Positions 7,391 through 16,601 are shown, numbered from the stretch's first letter. The stretch is 64,000 nt of DNA from JACVRW01 sp963751105 (GCA_963751105.1 CAVVTG010000002.1:868001-932000), one strand, 5' to 3'. Notes: a model not told the origin generated them from the sequence alone. Numbers and translations are program-made.

Positions 7391-9818
7391 GTGCGCCGTT
7401 CGCTCTGCCTTGCCGTCCTGACCCTGGTCGCGCTCGCGGCCGTGCCCGCCGGCGCCGCCGCGGCGCCGGGCGACACCGCTCGCTACATCCTGCCGCCGGG
7501 CAACTACGGCGGTCTGCCGACCACGCAGAACTCTCTCGACCAGCTTCCGCTCTACGACGGACTCACGCCGCTGCGCGGCCAGGTCTCGGGGCGCGACATC
7601 AACCGGCTCTTCCTGCCCGAGAACTTCAAGCCCATCGGCGCCAGGCGTGTAGAGCCGACGGGGCGGCCCGGACTGCGGATCGTCTACGACGAGTACGGCG
7701 TGCCGCACATCTACGGCAAGAAGCGGTCCGACGTCTCGTTCGGTGCCGGCTGGGTGACCGCGCGTGACCGGGCGCTGCTGATCACGCTCGCCCGTGGCCC
7801 CTCCCGCGTGGCCGTGGCCGACGTGCCCGGCATCGACGCCTTCAGCCTGGTCACCAGCGGTCAGTCCTTCGAGGCCAGCCCGGAGACCGAGGCGCTGGTC
7901 ACGGCTCAGCGACGCCTCCTCGTCAGGACCTACGGCGCGAAGGGCCGCCAGATCATCGCGGACGCCCAGGCCTACGCCGACGGCATCAACGCCTACTGGC
8001 AGGCCAACAACGTGAACGAGCGGCCGGCCACGGTCAACGACGTGCTGGCCGTGACCGCCTTCATCGGCTCCATCTTCGGCGCCGGGGGCGGTGGCGAGGC
8101 ACGCAACTCCGATCTCCTCGCCCGTCTGCGCGGCTCGCTGGGGCAGACCCGGGGGCAGGCCGCCTGGGAGGACGTGATGCTGGCCAACGATCCCGAGGCG
8201 CCCACCACCATCAACCGCCGCTTCCCCTACGGGCCGCTGACCGGCGGCCGGGTCAGAGGTTCGGTGGTCATCGACCCCGGGTCGATCCAGGAATTCGACC
8301 CCACCGCCGCGCCGGCGGGGGCCGCGGTGGATGCCGCCTCGGCGCCGCCGCGGCGACGGGCCTCGAACTTCCTGGCGGTGGCTCCCGAGCGCTCGCGCAG
8401 CGGCAACTCGCTCGCGGTGATGGGGCCCCAGCTGGGCTACTACTACCCCGAGATCGTGCAGCAGATGCACCTCGAGGGGCCGGGCATCAAGGCCCAGGGC
8501 GCGGCCGTGCCGGGCCTGGCCATGTACATCCTCATCGGGCGCACGGAGAACTACGCGTGGAGCCTCACCTCGGCCGGCCACGACGTGCGTGACGTCTACG
8601 CCGAGCAGCTGTGCGAGCCGGGCGGCGGCCAGCCGACCCGCGCCTCCGCGAGCTATCTATACAAGGGCAGTTGCCGGCCGCTGGAGGACTTCAACGCCGG
8701 GCTGCTGGCGGGCCGGCCGCTCCGGTTCCGCAAGTCGGTTCACGGCCCGATCATCGGCACGGCCCTCGTCGGCGGCCGGCCCTACGCGCTCGCGCGCAAG
8801 CGCTCGACGTTCGGCCGCGACGCGCTCAACCTGGCCGCGCTCAAGGACATGACGGAGGGCAAGGCCTCGACGCCGCGGCGCTTCTACCGCACGGCGAACC
8901 AGTTCGAGTTCACCTTCAACTGGGCCTACGTGTCGCGTGGCGGCGACGGCGAACTTCTCGTCCGGTCTGCTGCCCGAGCGTCCCCGCGGCCTGGACCGCC
9001 GGCTGCCCACGCTCGGCACGGGGCGCTACGAGTGGCGCGGCTTCCTGGCCCAGAACGAGCACCCGCACGCGGTCAGCGGCCCCGGCGGTCTGCTGCTCAA
9101 CTGGAACAACCGCTCGGCGCCGGGCTTCATGCACGGCGACGACGAGCCCTACGGGTCCGCGCAGCGGGTGGAGCTGTTCGACCGCTACCCGCGCCGCGTG
9201 ACGGTCACCGGCAACGTGGGCGTCATGAACCGGGCAGCTACCGAGGACGTGCGCTCGCCGGTGTGGCCGGTGGTGAGCAGGGTGCTGCGCGGCGGCAGCC
9301 CGCCGACCCCGCTGGCCGGGCAGGTGAGGGAGATCCTCGACCAGTGGGTGCGCCGCGACGCCCCGCGCCTCGACGCCGACAACAACGGCTTCTACGACAG
9401 CCCCGGCCCGACGATCATGGACGAGGCCTGGCGCCGGATCGCCGATGCGGTGATGCGACCGGTGTTCAGCGGTGACCTGCTCGAGGCGCTCGACTACGTG
9501 CGCGACCTGGACCGCCAGTCGGGCCACTCGTACGTGGACAAGGACCTGCGCACCGCCCTGGACGAGCGGGTTCGCGGCCGGTTCAACCTGCGCTACTGCG
9601 GCAACGGTGAGCTCGCGGCCTGCCGCGCGTCCCTCTGGACCGCGCTCGCCGAGGGGGCCAACCGGCTGGCGGCCTCGCAGAACCAGCCCAACCCGAGGCT
9701 GTGGCGCTCGGAGGCCTCACGGACGGGGTTCGCGCCTGGGCTGATCCCGAACACGATGAGGGCGACCAACCGGCCGACCTTCCAGCAGGTGCTGGAGTTC
9801 GCGGGGCGGCGGCGGTAG
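7391..9818 (+). pseudogene. Penicillin acylase family protein, frameshifted
   Basis: Secreted N-terminal-nucleophile hydrolase of ~809 aa in two frames. GTG 7391 follows AGAGGAG and begins a signal peptide (RRSLCLAVLTLVALAAVPAGA). The alpha-subunit part has YDEYGVPHIYG; the autocleavage point is before Ser in RRASNFLAVA, then SGNSLAVMGPQLGYYYPE. Near 8936-8940 (after FNWAYVSR) the frame shifts by one base and continues as ATANFSSGLLPERPRG to 9818, with the conserved TLGTGRYEW and LLNWNNR. Everything else is intact, so an extra G in the assembly is as likely as a real mutation. The family hydrolyses amides (beta-lactam side chains, acyl-homoserine lactones); the substrate here is unknown. Confidence 0.85.
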
Positions 9819-9840
9819 GGCCGCGCTCCGCTCGAGCCCG

Positions 9841-9885
9841 ACCATGTGACATCGACCATGAAATAGAGGGTCAATGTCACATGGT
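9841..9885. repeat. Perfect 12-bp inverted repeat upstream of the zinc-finger gene
   Basis: ACCATGTGACAT (9841-9852) and ATGTCACATGGT (9874-9885) are exact inverse complements around a 21-nt loop. It starts 22 bases after the penicillin acylase stop and ends 20 bases before the next ATG. It has no U-tract. It could be an operator for a dimeric regulator or an RNA hairpin in the leader of the zinc-finger gene. Confidence 0.5.
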
Positions 9886-9905
9886 TGACTTGCGACACTC
9901 TCCCC

Positions 9906-10181
9906 ATGACCACCTGCTCTCATCTCGACCAGGTCACGGTCGAGCGGCCCGACAGCGTTCCCGGTTGTGAGGACTGCCTGCGCACCGGGGACCGCTGGGT
10001 GCACCTTCGTGTCTGCCGCTCGTGCGGGCACGTGGGCTGCTGCGACTCGTCGCCCAATCGCCACGCCACGGCCCACGCCCGGGCCACCGAGCACCCGCTG
10101 ATCACCTCGGTGGAGCCGGGTGAGGACTGGACCTACTGCTACGTGGACGACGTGGCGTTCGTCATGCGCGAGGACGAGTAG
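9906..10181 (+). CDS. UBP-type zinc finger domain protein
   Basis: A 91-aa protein that is essentially one UBP-type zinc finger. Cys and His pairs are seen in CSHLD, PGCEDCLRTG, LRVCRSCGHVGCCDSS and NRHATAHARATEHPL. In eukaryotes this domain binds the ubiquitin C-terminus; in actinobacteria it occurs as small stand-alone proteins of unknown function. I chose ATG 9906 (MTTCSHLD) over an upstream in-frame ATG because the latter would overlap the inverted repeat. Confidence 0.88.
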   Translation: MTTCSHLDQVTVERPDSVPGCEDCLRTGDRWVHLRVCRSCGHVGCCDSSPNRHATAHARATEHPLITSVEPGEDWTYCYVDDVAFVMREDE

Positions 10182-10184
10182 CCC

Positions 10185-10502
10185 TCAGGTGAGGACGGCT
10201 CGCCCGGTGAAGGCGGAGGCCAGAGCGTCGGCCACGCCCGCAGCCTCGGCCGGTGCACCGATCGACAGCACCAGTTCGGTGCCGTCGCGGCGGAGCTCGA
10301 AGTCGAGGAACGAGCAGCACTGCGATTCCGCAGCGACGATGGCCTCGAGCCGCTCGCGCGTGCGCTCGTCACCGCGAAAGCGCAGCCGGCCGTCGGCCTG
10401 GCGGCACACGAGCGCATCACGGCCGAGCGCCTCGATCTCCGCCAGGCGCGTGGGCAGCTCCGCGGCGGTGAGCGAGCAGGCGATGGGCAGGTCTTGACTC
10501 AC
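10185..10502 (-). CDS. Conserved hypothetical protein with ESQCCSF motif
   Basis: A ~105-aa soluble protein that I recognise only as a common actinobacterial hypothetical type. It begins at GTG 10502 (VSQDLPIACSLTAAEL) and has a mid-region LRFRGDERTRERLEAIVAAE leading to ESQCCSFLDFEL, whose vicinal cysteines could bind a metal or act in redox. The C-terminal half is a predicted beta-alpha unit. It ends four bases from the convergent zinc-finger gene. Function unknown. Confidence 0.65.
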   Translation of the reverse strand: MSQDLPIACSLTAAELPTRLAEIEALGRDALVCRQADGRLRFRGDERTRERLEAIVAAESQCCSFLDFELRRDGTELVLSIGAPAEAAGVADALASAFTGRAVLT

Positions 10503-10523
10503 GCCACGGACGCTACCGACCCC

Positions 10524-10536
10524 GTCAACCGTTGAC
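10524..10536. promoter_or_regulatory. Short palindrome in a divergent promoter
   Basis: GTCAAC-C-GTTGAC lies in the 97-nt gap between the divergent genes starting at 10502 (-) and 10600 (+). The right arm also supplies a possible -35 (TTGACC) for the + strand gene. It may be an operator; evidence is the symmetry and location only. Confidence 0.3.
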
Positions 10537-10599
10537 CTTGGTAGTACGTATGCAATCTCACGGACCGGTCCGCGGCGGCCGATAGATTCGAAGGTAGGC

Positions 10600-11028
10600 A
10601 TGGAACGCGCACACATCGACATTTCGAGGGACCTCGACGGCGACGCCGTGGTCCACGCATTGTTCGATCTGACCGAGGCCGAAATCGCTGCGTCGGCCCA
10701 CGCGCTTCGTGCGCACACCGGCGAGCGCTTTCGCACGGCCAGCATGTCGAGTGACGACGTGCTCGAGCTGCGTGAGCTCACCGCTTTGGCCGACGAGCTG
10801 GGGGAGCTCAACGGAGGCGCCGGCACGGTGGTCATGCGGCCCGCTCGCCTGTCTGTCTACCGCGACGCGGTCACACGTTTCGTGGAGTCGCGTGACGAGG
10901 CGGACTGGGTGCGCGAGGAGGACCTCGAGCCCCTGGCGGTGCTGAGGTCGCTGCTGGGCTCGCTCGAGCAGCTCTGCGCCGAGGCGATGCGCGCCGCCCT
11001 GTCGCCCGCCGCACGTCCCTGCCAGTGA
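10600..11028 (+). CDS. Hypothetical protein
   Basis: A 142-aa soluble protein without a recognised domain. It is mainly helical and acidic, with segments VHALFDLTEAEIAASAHALR and MSSDDVLELRELTALADEL. There is no signal peptide or membrane segment. It is divergent from the ESQCCSF gene and 18 bases upstream of the NAD kinase gene, so it is probably cotranscribed with the latter. Codon use resembles its neighbours, with G/C at third positions, which supports it as a real gene. Confidence 0.6.
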   Translation: MERAHIDISRDLDGDAVVHALFDLTEAEIAASAHALRAHTGERFRTASMSSDDVLELRELTALADELGELNGGAGTVVMRPARLSVYRDAVTRFVESRDEADWVREEDLEPLAVLRSLLGSLEQLCAEAMRAALSPAARPCQ

Positions 11029-11046
11029 CCTGACCGGCACCGGCCC

Positions 11047-11931
11047 GTGGATGCACTGCGTCAGATAGGCCTGGTGGCTCATCCCAGCCGCGACGTCGCC
11101 TGGGCCCTGTCGGAGATCGAGGCCTGGGGCTCAGAGCACGGCGTGAGGATCGGCCAGATCCCCACCGACGGCCAGTCACGGCGGCTGGCCGAGCCGGTCC
11201 AGGCGCCGGACTGCGACCTCGTGCTCGCACTCGGCGGCGACGGCACCACGCTGATCGCCCTGCACACCGGTGCGCGGGTCGATCGTCCGGTGCTCGGTGT
11301 GGCCTGCGGGAGCGTGGGGGTGCTCACCTCGGTCCACGCCGACCGCGCGCGCTGGGCACTCGAGCAGGTCGCCGAGGGGCGCTTCACGGCTGAGCCGGTG
11401 CCTGCGCTCCAAGTGGCGTGGGAGGGCGGCGCCGGCGTGGCGATCAACGACCTCGTGGTCGTCCGCAACGGCGCCGGCCAGGTGCTGGTGGCGGTGCGGG
11501 TGGACGGCGAGCTGTACGTGCGGATCGCCGGCGACGGGCTGATCGTGGCCACCGAGCTCGGCTCGAGCGCGTACAACATGGCCGCCGGCGGCCCCATCCT
11601 CGCCCCGGCCGTGGACGGGATAGCGGTGACTCCGCTGGCCACCCACGGCGGCTCGGCTCCGCCGCTGGTGGCCGCGAAGACCAGCAGCGTGGCCCTCGAG
11701 GTCGAGCCCGGGTACGGCGGGGTGCGTTACGAGCTGGACGGGCGCCCCGTGGAGATCGCAGGCCACGCGCTCACGGTCGCGCGCACCGAGACCTACGCCG
11801 CCATCGTGACCCTGGAGGGCGAGGAGCCGCGCTTCACCGGCCTGCGCCGGCGCGGCCTGCTGCTGGACAGCCCGCGGGTGCTCGTGCGCGACGGGCGCGC
11901 CGACAGCGACGCCGAGCACCCGCGGCTGTAA
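11047..11931 (+). CDS. nadK: NAD kinase (NAD+/diacylglycerol kinase fold)
   Basis: A 294-aa protein with the two diagnostic NAD kinase features: the GGDGT motif (LALGGDGTTL) and the Gly-rich GLIVATELGSSAYNMAAGGP segment that binds NAD. PTGSTAY in typical enzymes is here ELGSSAYN, a mild divergence. It starts at GTG 11047. It phosphorylates NAD to NADP in the cytoplasm. Many actinobacteria have more than one NadK paralogue, so this may not be the sole or housekeeping copy. Confidence 0.85.
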   Translation: MDALRQIGLVAHPSRDVAWALSEIEAWGSEHGVRIGQIPTDGQSRRLAEPVQAPDCDLVLALGGDGTTLIALHTGARVDRPVLGVACGSVGVLTSVHADRARWALEQVAEGRFTAEPVPALQVAWEGGAGVAINDLVVVRNGAGQVLVAVRVDGELYVRIAGDGLIVATELGSSAYNMAAGGPILAPAVDGIAVTPLATHGGSAPPLVAAKTSSVALEVEPGYGGVRYELDGRPVEIAGHALTVARTETYAAIVTLEGEEPRFTGLRRRGLLLDSPRVLVRDGRADSDAEHPRL

Positions 11932-11935
11932 CGGT

Positions 11936-12700
11936 CTAGCCGCCGCGGCGCAGGAGCTTCTGCCAGCCGCTCTGGCGGCGGCGCTGACGGCGGCGTCGCA
12001 GCAGCTCGCCGGCAAACAGGGTGAGGCCGATCGTCACCACCAGCTCCACGGCGCGCCTGCCGCGAAACGAGGACTCGCCGTGCTCACGCTGGCGCATGTG
12101 CACCGGGACCTCGATCAGCCGCAGCCTGGCGTCGGTGATGCGCACGAGCGCCTCCACCTCGGGCGATTCGCAGACGTAGGGGTCGGCCAGCAGCTCGAGC
12201 GCGTCGCGGTTGACCGCGTACAGGCCGCTCGTGCCGTCGGAGATCGGCTGTCCGAGCCGCAGCCGCATCAGCAGGCGCAGCAGCGACGTACCCACCACGC
12301 GCTCGGGCGCGGGGCGGTAACGCGCCCCGTCGCGTCCCGATCCCGGCAGGAAGCGAGAGCCGATGGCCACGTCGCACTCACCGGCGCGGACCAGCTCGAG
12401 CATGCGGGCCAGCTCGGTCGCCGGGTGCTGGCCGTCGGCGTCCAGGCGGCCGCAGAACTCGTAACCGCCGTCGGCGGCCTGGCGGTAGCCCTCGGCGATG
12501 CCGCTGCGAAGGCCGCGGTTCTCGGGGAAGCTCATCACGCGTGCCCCGCCCTCGCGCGCCACCGTGGCGGTGGCGTCCTCGGAGCCGTCGTCGATCACGA
12601 GCACGTCCACCCCCGGCAGGTCGCGCCGGGTCTCGGCGAGCACGTCGGGCAGCGAGCTCTCCTCGTTCCACGCCGGGATGAAGACGAGCGTGTCGGCCAT
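11936..12700 (-). CDS. Glycosyltransferase family 2
   Basis: A 254-aa GT-A fold enzyme: VFIPAWNEESSLPDVL at the N-terminus, VLVIDDGSEDAT (metal and nucleotide-sugar binding), RLDADGQHP (DXD-type), GSRFLPGSG and SDGTSGLYAVNRDAL. This is the dolichol-phosphate-mannose-synthase-like subgroup. A hydrophobic segment near the C-terminus (ELVVTIGLTLFAGELL) followed by an Arg-rich tail suggests membrane association. It is the last gene of a five-gene operon, four bases after the zinc-ribbon gene, which links it to the ligases upstream. Confidence 0.87.
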   Translation of the reverse strand: MADTLVFIPAWNEESSLPDVLAETRRDLPGVDVLVIDDGSEDATATVAREGGARVMSFPENRGLRSGIAEGYRQAADGGYEFCGRLDADGQHPATELARMLELVRAGECDVAIGSRFLPGSGRDGARYRPAPERVVGTSLLRLLMRLRLGQPISDGTSGLYAVNRDALELLADPYVCESPEVEALVRITDARLRLIEVPVHMRQREHGESSFRGRRAVELVVTIGLTLFAGELLRRRRQRRRQSGWQKLLRRGG

Positions 12701-12704
12701 GGGC

Positions 12705-13208
12705 TCAGCTTCCGTCGAGCCGCGGCGTGGGCGGGCCCAGGCGGCGAAGACCCGACACGCGGCTGAGCAGCCAGTCGAGCCCGCCCGGGCGCCGCGACGC
12801 GGGCTCCCAGCCGTCGAGGGCGCGCTCGATCCCGTTGCGGTCGGTCAGCGCCAACAGCTCCACGTGCCCGCCGCCCGCGGCAGTGGGGCCCGACTGCACC
12901 AGGTAGAGCTCGCCGGTCTCCTCGATCCAGGCCGCGCGATGGGTCACCCGTGAGCCGGGGCGTCGCCACAGGACACCGTAGTCCACCTCCCTCGAGTGCA
13001 GACGCCGGTCGTCGGCCTCGAGGAAGTCCTCCATCGATGCCCAGGTGGCGTGGCTCTCGCGGTAGCTCCCCGGCCTGGCCCTGGGCGCTCGTGGCATCCA
13101 GACCGGGGTCACGCGCCCGAGGCAGGATGAGCAGCGGCCCACCCGGGTTGAAAGCGGTGAGAGCATCAGCTCCCGGCAGCTGGTGCAGCGGTAGAGAGTG
13201 AGGGGCAC
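12705..13208 (-). CDS. Zinc-ribbon hypothetical protein
   Basis: A 167-aa protein starting at GTG 13208, six bases from the upstream stop. Its N-terminus is a four-cysteine zinc ribbon (CTSCREL ... GRCSSC). The remainder has mixed beta content (VTHRAAWIEETGELYLVQSG) and no known domain. Its position between the carboxylate-amine ligase and the glycosyltransferase, with 4-5 nt gaps on both sides, makes it part of their pathway. Possible roles are scaffold or regulator; function is unknown. Confidence 0.65.
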   Translation of the reverse strand: MPLTLYRCTSCRELMLSPLSTRVGRCSSCLGRVTPVWMPRAPRARPGSYRESHATWASMEDFLEADDRRLHSREVDYGVLWRRPGSRVTHRAAWIEETGELYLVQSGPTAAGGGHVELLALTDRNGIERALDGWEPASRRPGGLDWLLSRVSGLRRLGPPTPRLDGS

Positions 13209-13213
13209 GCCCC

Positions 13214-14416
13214 TCAGGGTGATGGATCGAGATGAGAATCCCGTAAGCCGCCGGCGAGGGGCGCGAGACCGGGCGGCCTGGCGTGCGGCACGAAGTCGTC
13301 GGCCAGGCCGGCCAGCACCTTGGGCAGCGGATGCCGCTTGGCGAGCGCCCGCTGTCGCGCGGCTCCCGTCCGCTCCGCCAGCAGGCTCGCCGACGCGAGC
13401 TCGGTGCGGCAGTCGAGGTCCTGGGCATGGGCCTGGCAGCTGTCGAGCACGTATGCGAGCTCGTCGACAGCAGCCACCCGCGTGCCGCGCAGCGGATCGA
13501 TGAAGCTGGCCTCCATGCCGTCGCGGCTCGCGATGAAGCGGTTCTCCTCGATGGCCTCCTGGGCGTCGAGCATCTCCTCGGGCACCAGGCGCTCGGTGGC
13601 CAGCTGGCGAATCAGGGTCTGGATCACCGCGGTGAGAGCGGCAATGTCCTCGAGGTTCGACTGGGCGTCCATGATGCGCACCTCCACCGTCCCGAAGCGC
13701 GGCTGGAGGCGCACGTCCCACCAGATAAAGGTCGGCTCGGGGAAGGCGTCCGCGCGCAGCAGGGCGTCGATCGTCTCGACGTAGCGCGGGTAGGTGCCGA
13801 AGCGCCGCGGAAGACCCGCGCGGGGGAACGCCTGGAAGAGGGCCGAGCGCATGGAGGCCAGGCCGGTGTCGGCGCCGCGCCAGAACGGCGAGTTGGCCGA
13901 GAGCGCGAGCAGGAGGGGTATCTGCGCGCGCAGGCGATCCGCCGCCGCCACGGCCAGCTCGGCGATCGGCACGCCCACGTGCACGTGAAGCGCGAACGTC
14001 GGTTCACGGCGAGCCAGCACGCGCAGACCATCCTCGAGCACCTGGTAGCGCGCGCTGCCCGACACCTCCGTGTCCTCACCCACGGCGAGCGGATGCGTGC
14101 CTGCGGCGGCTGGGACCAGGCCGAGCGGGTCGAGCTCGTCCACCAGGGATGTGCGCAGGGCTCGGAGCTCGGCCACGGCGTCGGACACCGTGGCGTGCAC
14201 CCCGGTCTCGAGCTCGAGAGTGCAGGCGTGCGTCTCGGCGCTCACCTTCTCGGCCAGGCCGGGAGACAGCTCGGGGAGCAGGTCGTCCATGACGTGAGCG
14301 AGCTGCCAGTCGCGCGGGTCGAGCAGCATCACCTCTTCCTCGATGCCCACCGTCCACGCCGGCCGGTCCGGGTCGACGTTCCAGTCGGCCCAGCCCGACA
14401 CGCCCATGGGCGTCAT
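13214..14416 (-). CDS. YbdK-type carboxylate-amine ligase (glutamate-cysteine ligase 2 family)
   Basis: A 400-aa ATP-dependent ligase of the GCS2 family, joining a carboxylate (usually the gamma-carboxyl of Glu) to an amine. The N-terminal VGIEEEVMLLDP is the family's metal/ATP-binding hallmark; FALHVHVGVP and FGTVEVRIMDAQ are further conserved blocks. ATG 14416 overlaps the upstream stop (ATGA). In E. coli YbdK makes gamma-glutamylcysteine weakly, while in actinobacteria many members have unknown substrates. The neighbouring ATP-grasp ligase and amidase suggest sequential peptide-bond formation. Confidence 0.9.
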   Translation of the reverse strand: MTPMGVSGWADWNVDPDRPAWTVGIEEEVMLLDPRDWQLAHVMDDLLPELSPGLAEKVSAETHACTLELETGVHATVSDAVAELRALRTSLVDELDPLGLVPAAAGTHPLAVGEDTEVSGSARYQVLEDGLRVLARREPTFALHVHVGVPIAELAVAAADRLRAQIPLLLALSANSPFWRGADTGLASMRSALFQAFPRAGLPRRFGTYPRYVETIDALLRADAFPEPTFIWWDVRLQPRFGTVEVRIMDAQSNLEDIAALTAVIQTLIRQLATERLVPEEMLDAQEAIEENRFIASRDGMEASFIDPLRGTRVAAVDELAYVLDSCQAHAQDLDCRTELASASLLAERTGAARQRALAKRHPLPKVLAGLADDFVPHARPPGLAPLAGGLRDSHLDPSP

Positions 14417-15180
14417 GCGGCGCTCTCGAGTCGCGCCGAGTGTTCGGCCGCCGCCCAGACCAGCCCCTCGAACAGCGCCAGCTGGGCGCGGCGCTTGACC
14501 AGCGCCTCCGCGTGCCACTGCACGCCGAACAGGAATGCGCTGGTGGTGCCTTCCAGCGCCTCGACGGTCCCGTCCGGGGCGGATCCCACCACGCGCAGGC
14601 CGGTACCGAGCCTGTCCACGGCCTGGTGGTGGAAGGAATTCACCCGCAGCCGCGCGCCGCCCATCAGAGCGGCCAGCTTACTCTCCGTTTCGAGCTTCAC
14701 CGAGTGCGAGGCCTTGCCACCGGCGATGTCCTGGCGATGGTCGATCTCCGTGCCGAGCTCGGGCAGGTGCTGGTGCAGCGTGCCCCCTCGCGCGACGTTG
14801 AGCACCTGAACGCCCCGGCAGATCGCGAGCACCGGCAGCCGCCGGGCTACCGCGCGCCGGGCCAGGGCCAGCTCGAAGCGGTCGAGCTCGGGCTGGGTGG
14901 GGCCGAGCTCGCGATGCTCGTCGGCGCCGTAGGCCCAGGGATGGAGGTCGGGCCCGCCCGACAGGCACAGTCCGTCGAGCCGGTCGAGCAGCCGGTCGAC
15001 CGCGCCGGTGCGGACGGGGGCGAGGATCACCGGCAGCCCGCCGGCCTTTCGCACGGCCTCGAGGTAGCGCTCGCCGAGGGCGAGCTCGGTGCGCGCCGGC
15101 TCGCCCTGGGGGAGGGTGGCGTGATCGTCGCGCTGGCGCACCTCGGACGTCGACACGCCGATGATCGGCTCGGGACTCAC
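14413..15180 (-). CDS. Class I glutamine amidotransferase-like hydrolase (gamma-glutamyl-GABA hydrolase family)
   Basis: A 255-aa PuuD-type hydrolase. The nucleophile elbow is AICRGVQVLNVARGGTL (catalytic Cys), the oxyanion region is CLSGGPDLHP, and the catalytic His-Glu pair is FGVQWHAE. Such enzymes cleave gamma-glutamyl amides or act as amidases on small peptides. It overlaps both neighbours by 4 nt, between the ATP-grasp ligase and the carboxylate-amine ligase. It may remove a gamma-glutamyl protecting group from an intermediate built by those ligases, by analogy with the Puu pathway; this is inference. Confidence 0.88.
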   Translation of the reverse strand: MSPEPIIGVSTSEVRQRDDHATLPQGEPARTELALGERYLEAVRKAGGLPVILAPVRTGAVDRLLDRLDGLCLSGGPDLHPWAYGADEHRELGPTQPELDRFELALARRAVARRLPVLAICRGVQVLNVARGGTLHQHLPELGTEIDHRQDIAGGKASHSVKLETESKLAALMGGARLRVNSFHHQAVDRLGTGLRVVGSAPDGTVEALEGTTSAFLFGVQWHAEALVKRRAQLALFEGLVWAAAEHSARLESAA

Positions 15181-16601
15181 AGCAGCACCCAGGTGTCCTT
15201 GGCGCCGCCACGCTGAGAGCTGTTGACCACGAGTGCGTCTCGCTCCAGGGCCACCCGGGTGAGCGCGCCCGGCGCCACCTCGGCGCCGCCCGAGGACTGG
15301 AAGACGAACGGCCGCAGGTCGATGTGACGCGGCTGAAGGCGCCCGTCCACAACGGTGGGATGGCGGGACAGCATCACGAGCTCCTGCGCGATGAACGGAG
15401 TCGGGTTGGCTCGGATCTCGTCGGCGGTGTGGCGCACGTCCTCGTCGCGCGCGTGCGGAGCCACCACCACGCCGCGCCCCCCGTGACCGGCCCGAGGCTT
15501 GATCACGAGCTCGTCGATGCGGTCGAGAGCCATCTCCAGAGTCTCGGGCACGCCGAGGTCGTAAGTGCGCACGGACGGCAGCAGTGGCTCCTCGCCCAGG
15601 TAGAAGCGCACCATGTCCTCGACGTAGGCGTGCACGAGCTTGTCGTCGGCCACCCCGGTGCCGAAGCCGTTGACCACGCTCAGCGTGCCGGTCCGGAGCG
15701 GTTCGTAGAGCGCGGCGCCCACATCCGTGAGGCGGCCCTGCTGGTCGGTCAGGCGATCCTCGTCGGTGCGCCGGTAGAGGACGTCGACGGCACGTGGCTC
15801 CCCGTCACAGCGCGCCCACAGCCGGCCCGAGCGGACGCTGAGATCCTCGAGCGTGACGCCCGGCAGCCCGAGCTCGCGAGCCAGCCGCCGGTGCTCGTAC
15901 CACGCGCTGTTTCCGGGGCCGTCGCTGAACACGACGATCGACGGCTCGTGGACCCCCTCGGGCGCGGCCGCCGCCAGAGCGCGCCCGAGCATGTCCATGG
16001 CCTCGTGCAGCGGGTGGACCCGGTTGGCCATTCGCGCGCTCATGTGGGGTTCGAGGGCATCCCGAGCGGCGAGCACGTAGCCGAGTCCCGACGGCGTGCG
16101 CACGTTGTCCTCGAGCACGCTGAACTCGCCCTTCGCATCGCGCACCACGTCGAGACCGGCCAAGGTGATGCGCACCGGAGGCGCCGGAAGCTCGGAGAGC
16201 CTTGGCTCGAGGTGGTCGCAGCTGTCGATCACCCGCGCCGGCACCACGCCCGCCGTCACGATCTCTCGCTCGCCGTAGACGTCGGCCACAAAACTGTCGA
16301 GCGCGCGCACGCGTTGGACTAGACCACGGCCGAGCCGCTCCCAGGCCTCGGCGGCGAAGAGGCGCGGGACCGGGTCGAGCCTGAAGGGCTCGGTCTCGCC
16401 ACCGTCCGCCGTGAAGTCGACTCCGGCGGCCGCCACCTGCTCGTCCACCGCCGCCGTGAGCGCGGTCAGATCCATCTGGTCCAGCGCCCTCAGGAGATCC
16501 CCGTACTCCGGCCGCGGCGAGCCGTCGGCCTGCACCGCCTCGTCGAAGATGCCCGTGGCCGGGGTGTAAGGACTCGGGGTGGCGGTGGAGCCGCTGGTCA
16601 C
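15177..16601 (-). CDS. Circularly permuted ATP-grasp ligase
   Basis: A 474-aa member of the circularly permuted ATP-grasp type 2 family. Recognisable blocks are FRLDPVPRLFAAEAWERLGRG-like N-terminal sequence, FSVLEDNVRTPSGLGYVLA, the ATP-binding ELVIKPRAGHGGRGVVVAP and the C-terminal LRPFVFQ. The family is predicted to form amide or peptide bonds. It usually sits with alpha-E and transglutaminase genes; neither is present here, and instead it leads an operon with a class I amidase, a GCS2 ligase, a zinc-ribbon protein and a GT2. The ATG start fits a 160-nt upstream promoter space. Confidence 0.9.
   Translation of the reverse strand: MTSGSTATPSPYTPATGIFDEAVQADGSPRPEYGDLLRALDQMDLTALTAAVDEQVAAAGVDFTADGGETEPFRLDPVPRLFAAEAWERLGRGLVQRVRALDSFVADVYGEREIVTAGVVPARVIDSCDHLEPRLSELPAPPVRITLAGLDVVRDAKGEFSVLEDNVRTPSGLGYVLAARDALEPHMSARMANRVHPLHEAMDMLGRALAAAAPEGVHEPSIVVFSDGPGNSAWYEHRRLARELGLPGVTLEDLSVRSGRLWARCDGEPRAVDVLYRRTDEDRLTDQQGRLTDVGAALYEPLRTGTLSVVNGFGTGVADDKLVHAYVEDMVRFYLGEEPLLPSVRTYDLGVPETLEMALDRIDELVIKPRAGHGGRGVVVAPHARDEDVRHTADEIRANPTPFIAQELVMLSRHPTVVDGRLQPRHIDLRPFVFQSSGGAEVAPGALTRVALERDALVVNSSQRGGAKDTWVLL

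Noticed and set aside
7391..9818. Beta-lactam resistance gene
   Set aside because: Membership in the penicillin acylase family does not imply action on antibiotics, and this copy is frameshifted.
9841..9885. CRP-type operator (TGTGA-N6-TCACA)
   Set aside because: The half-sites are present, but they are about 24 bases apart rather than six, so it does not fit a CRP site.
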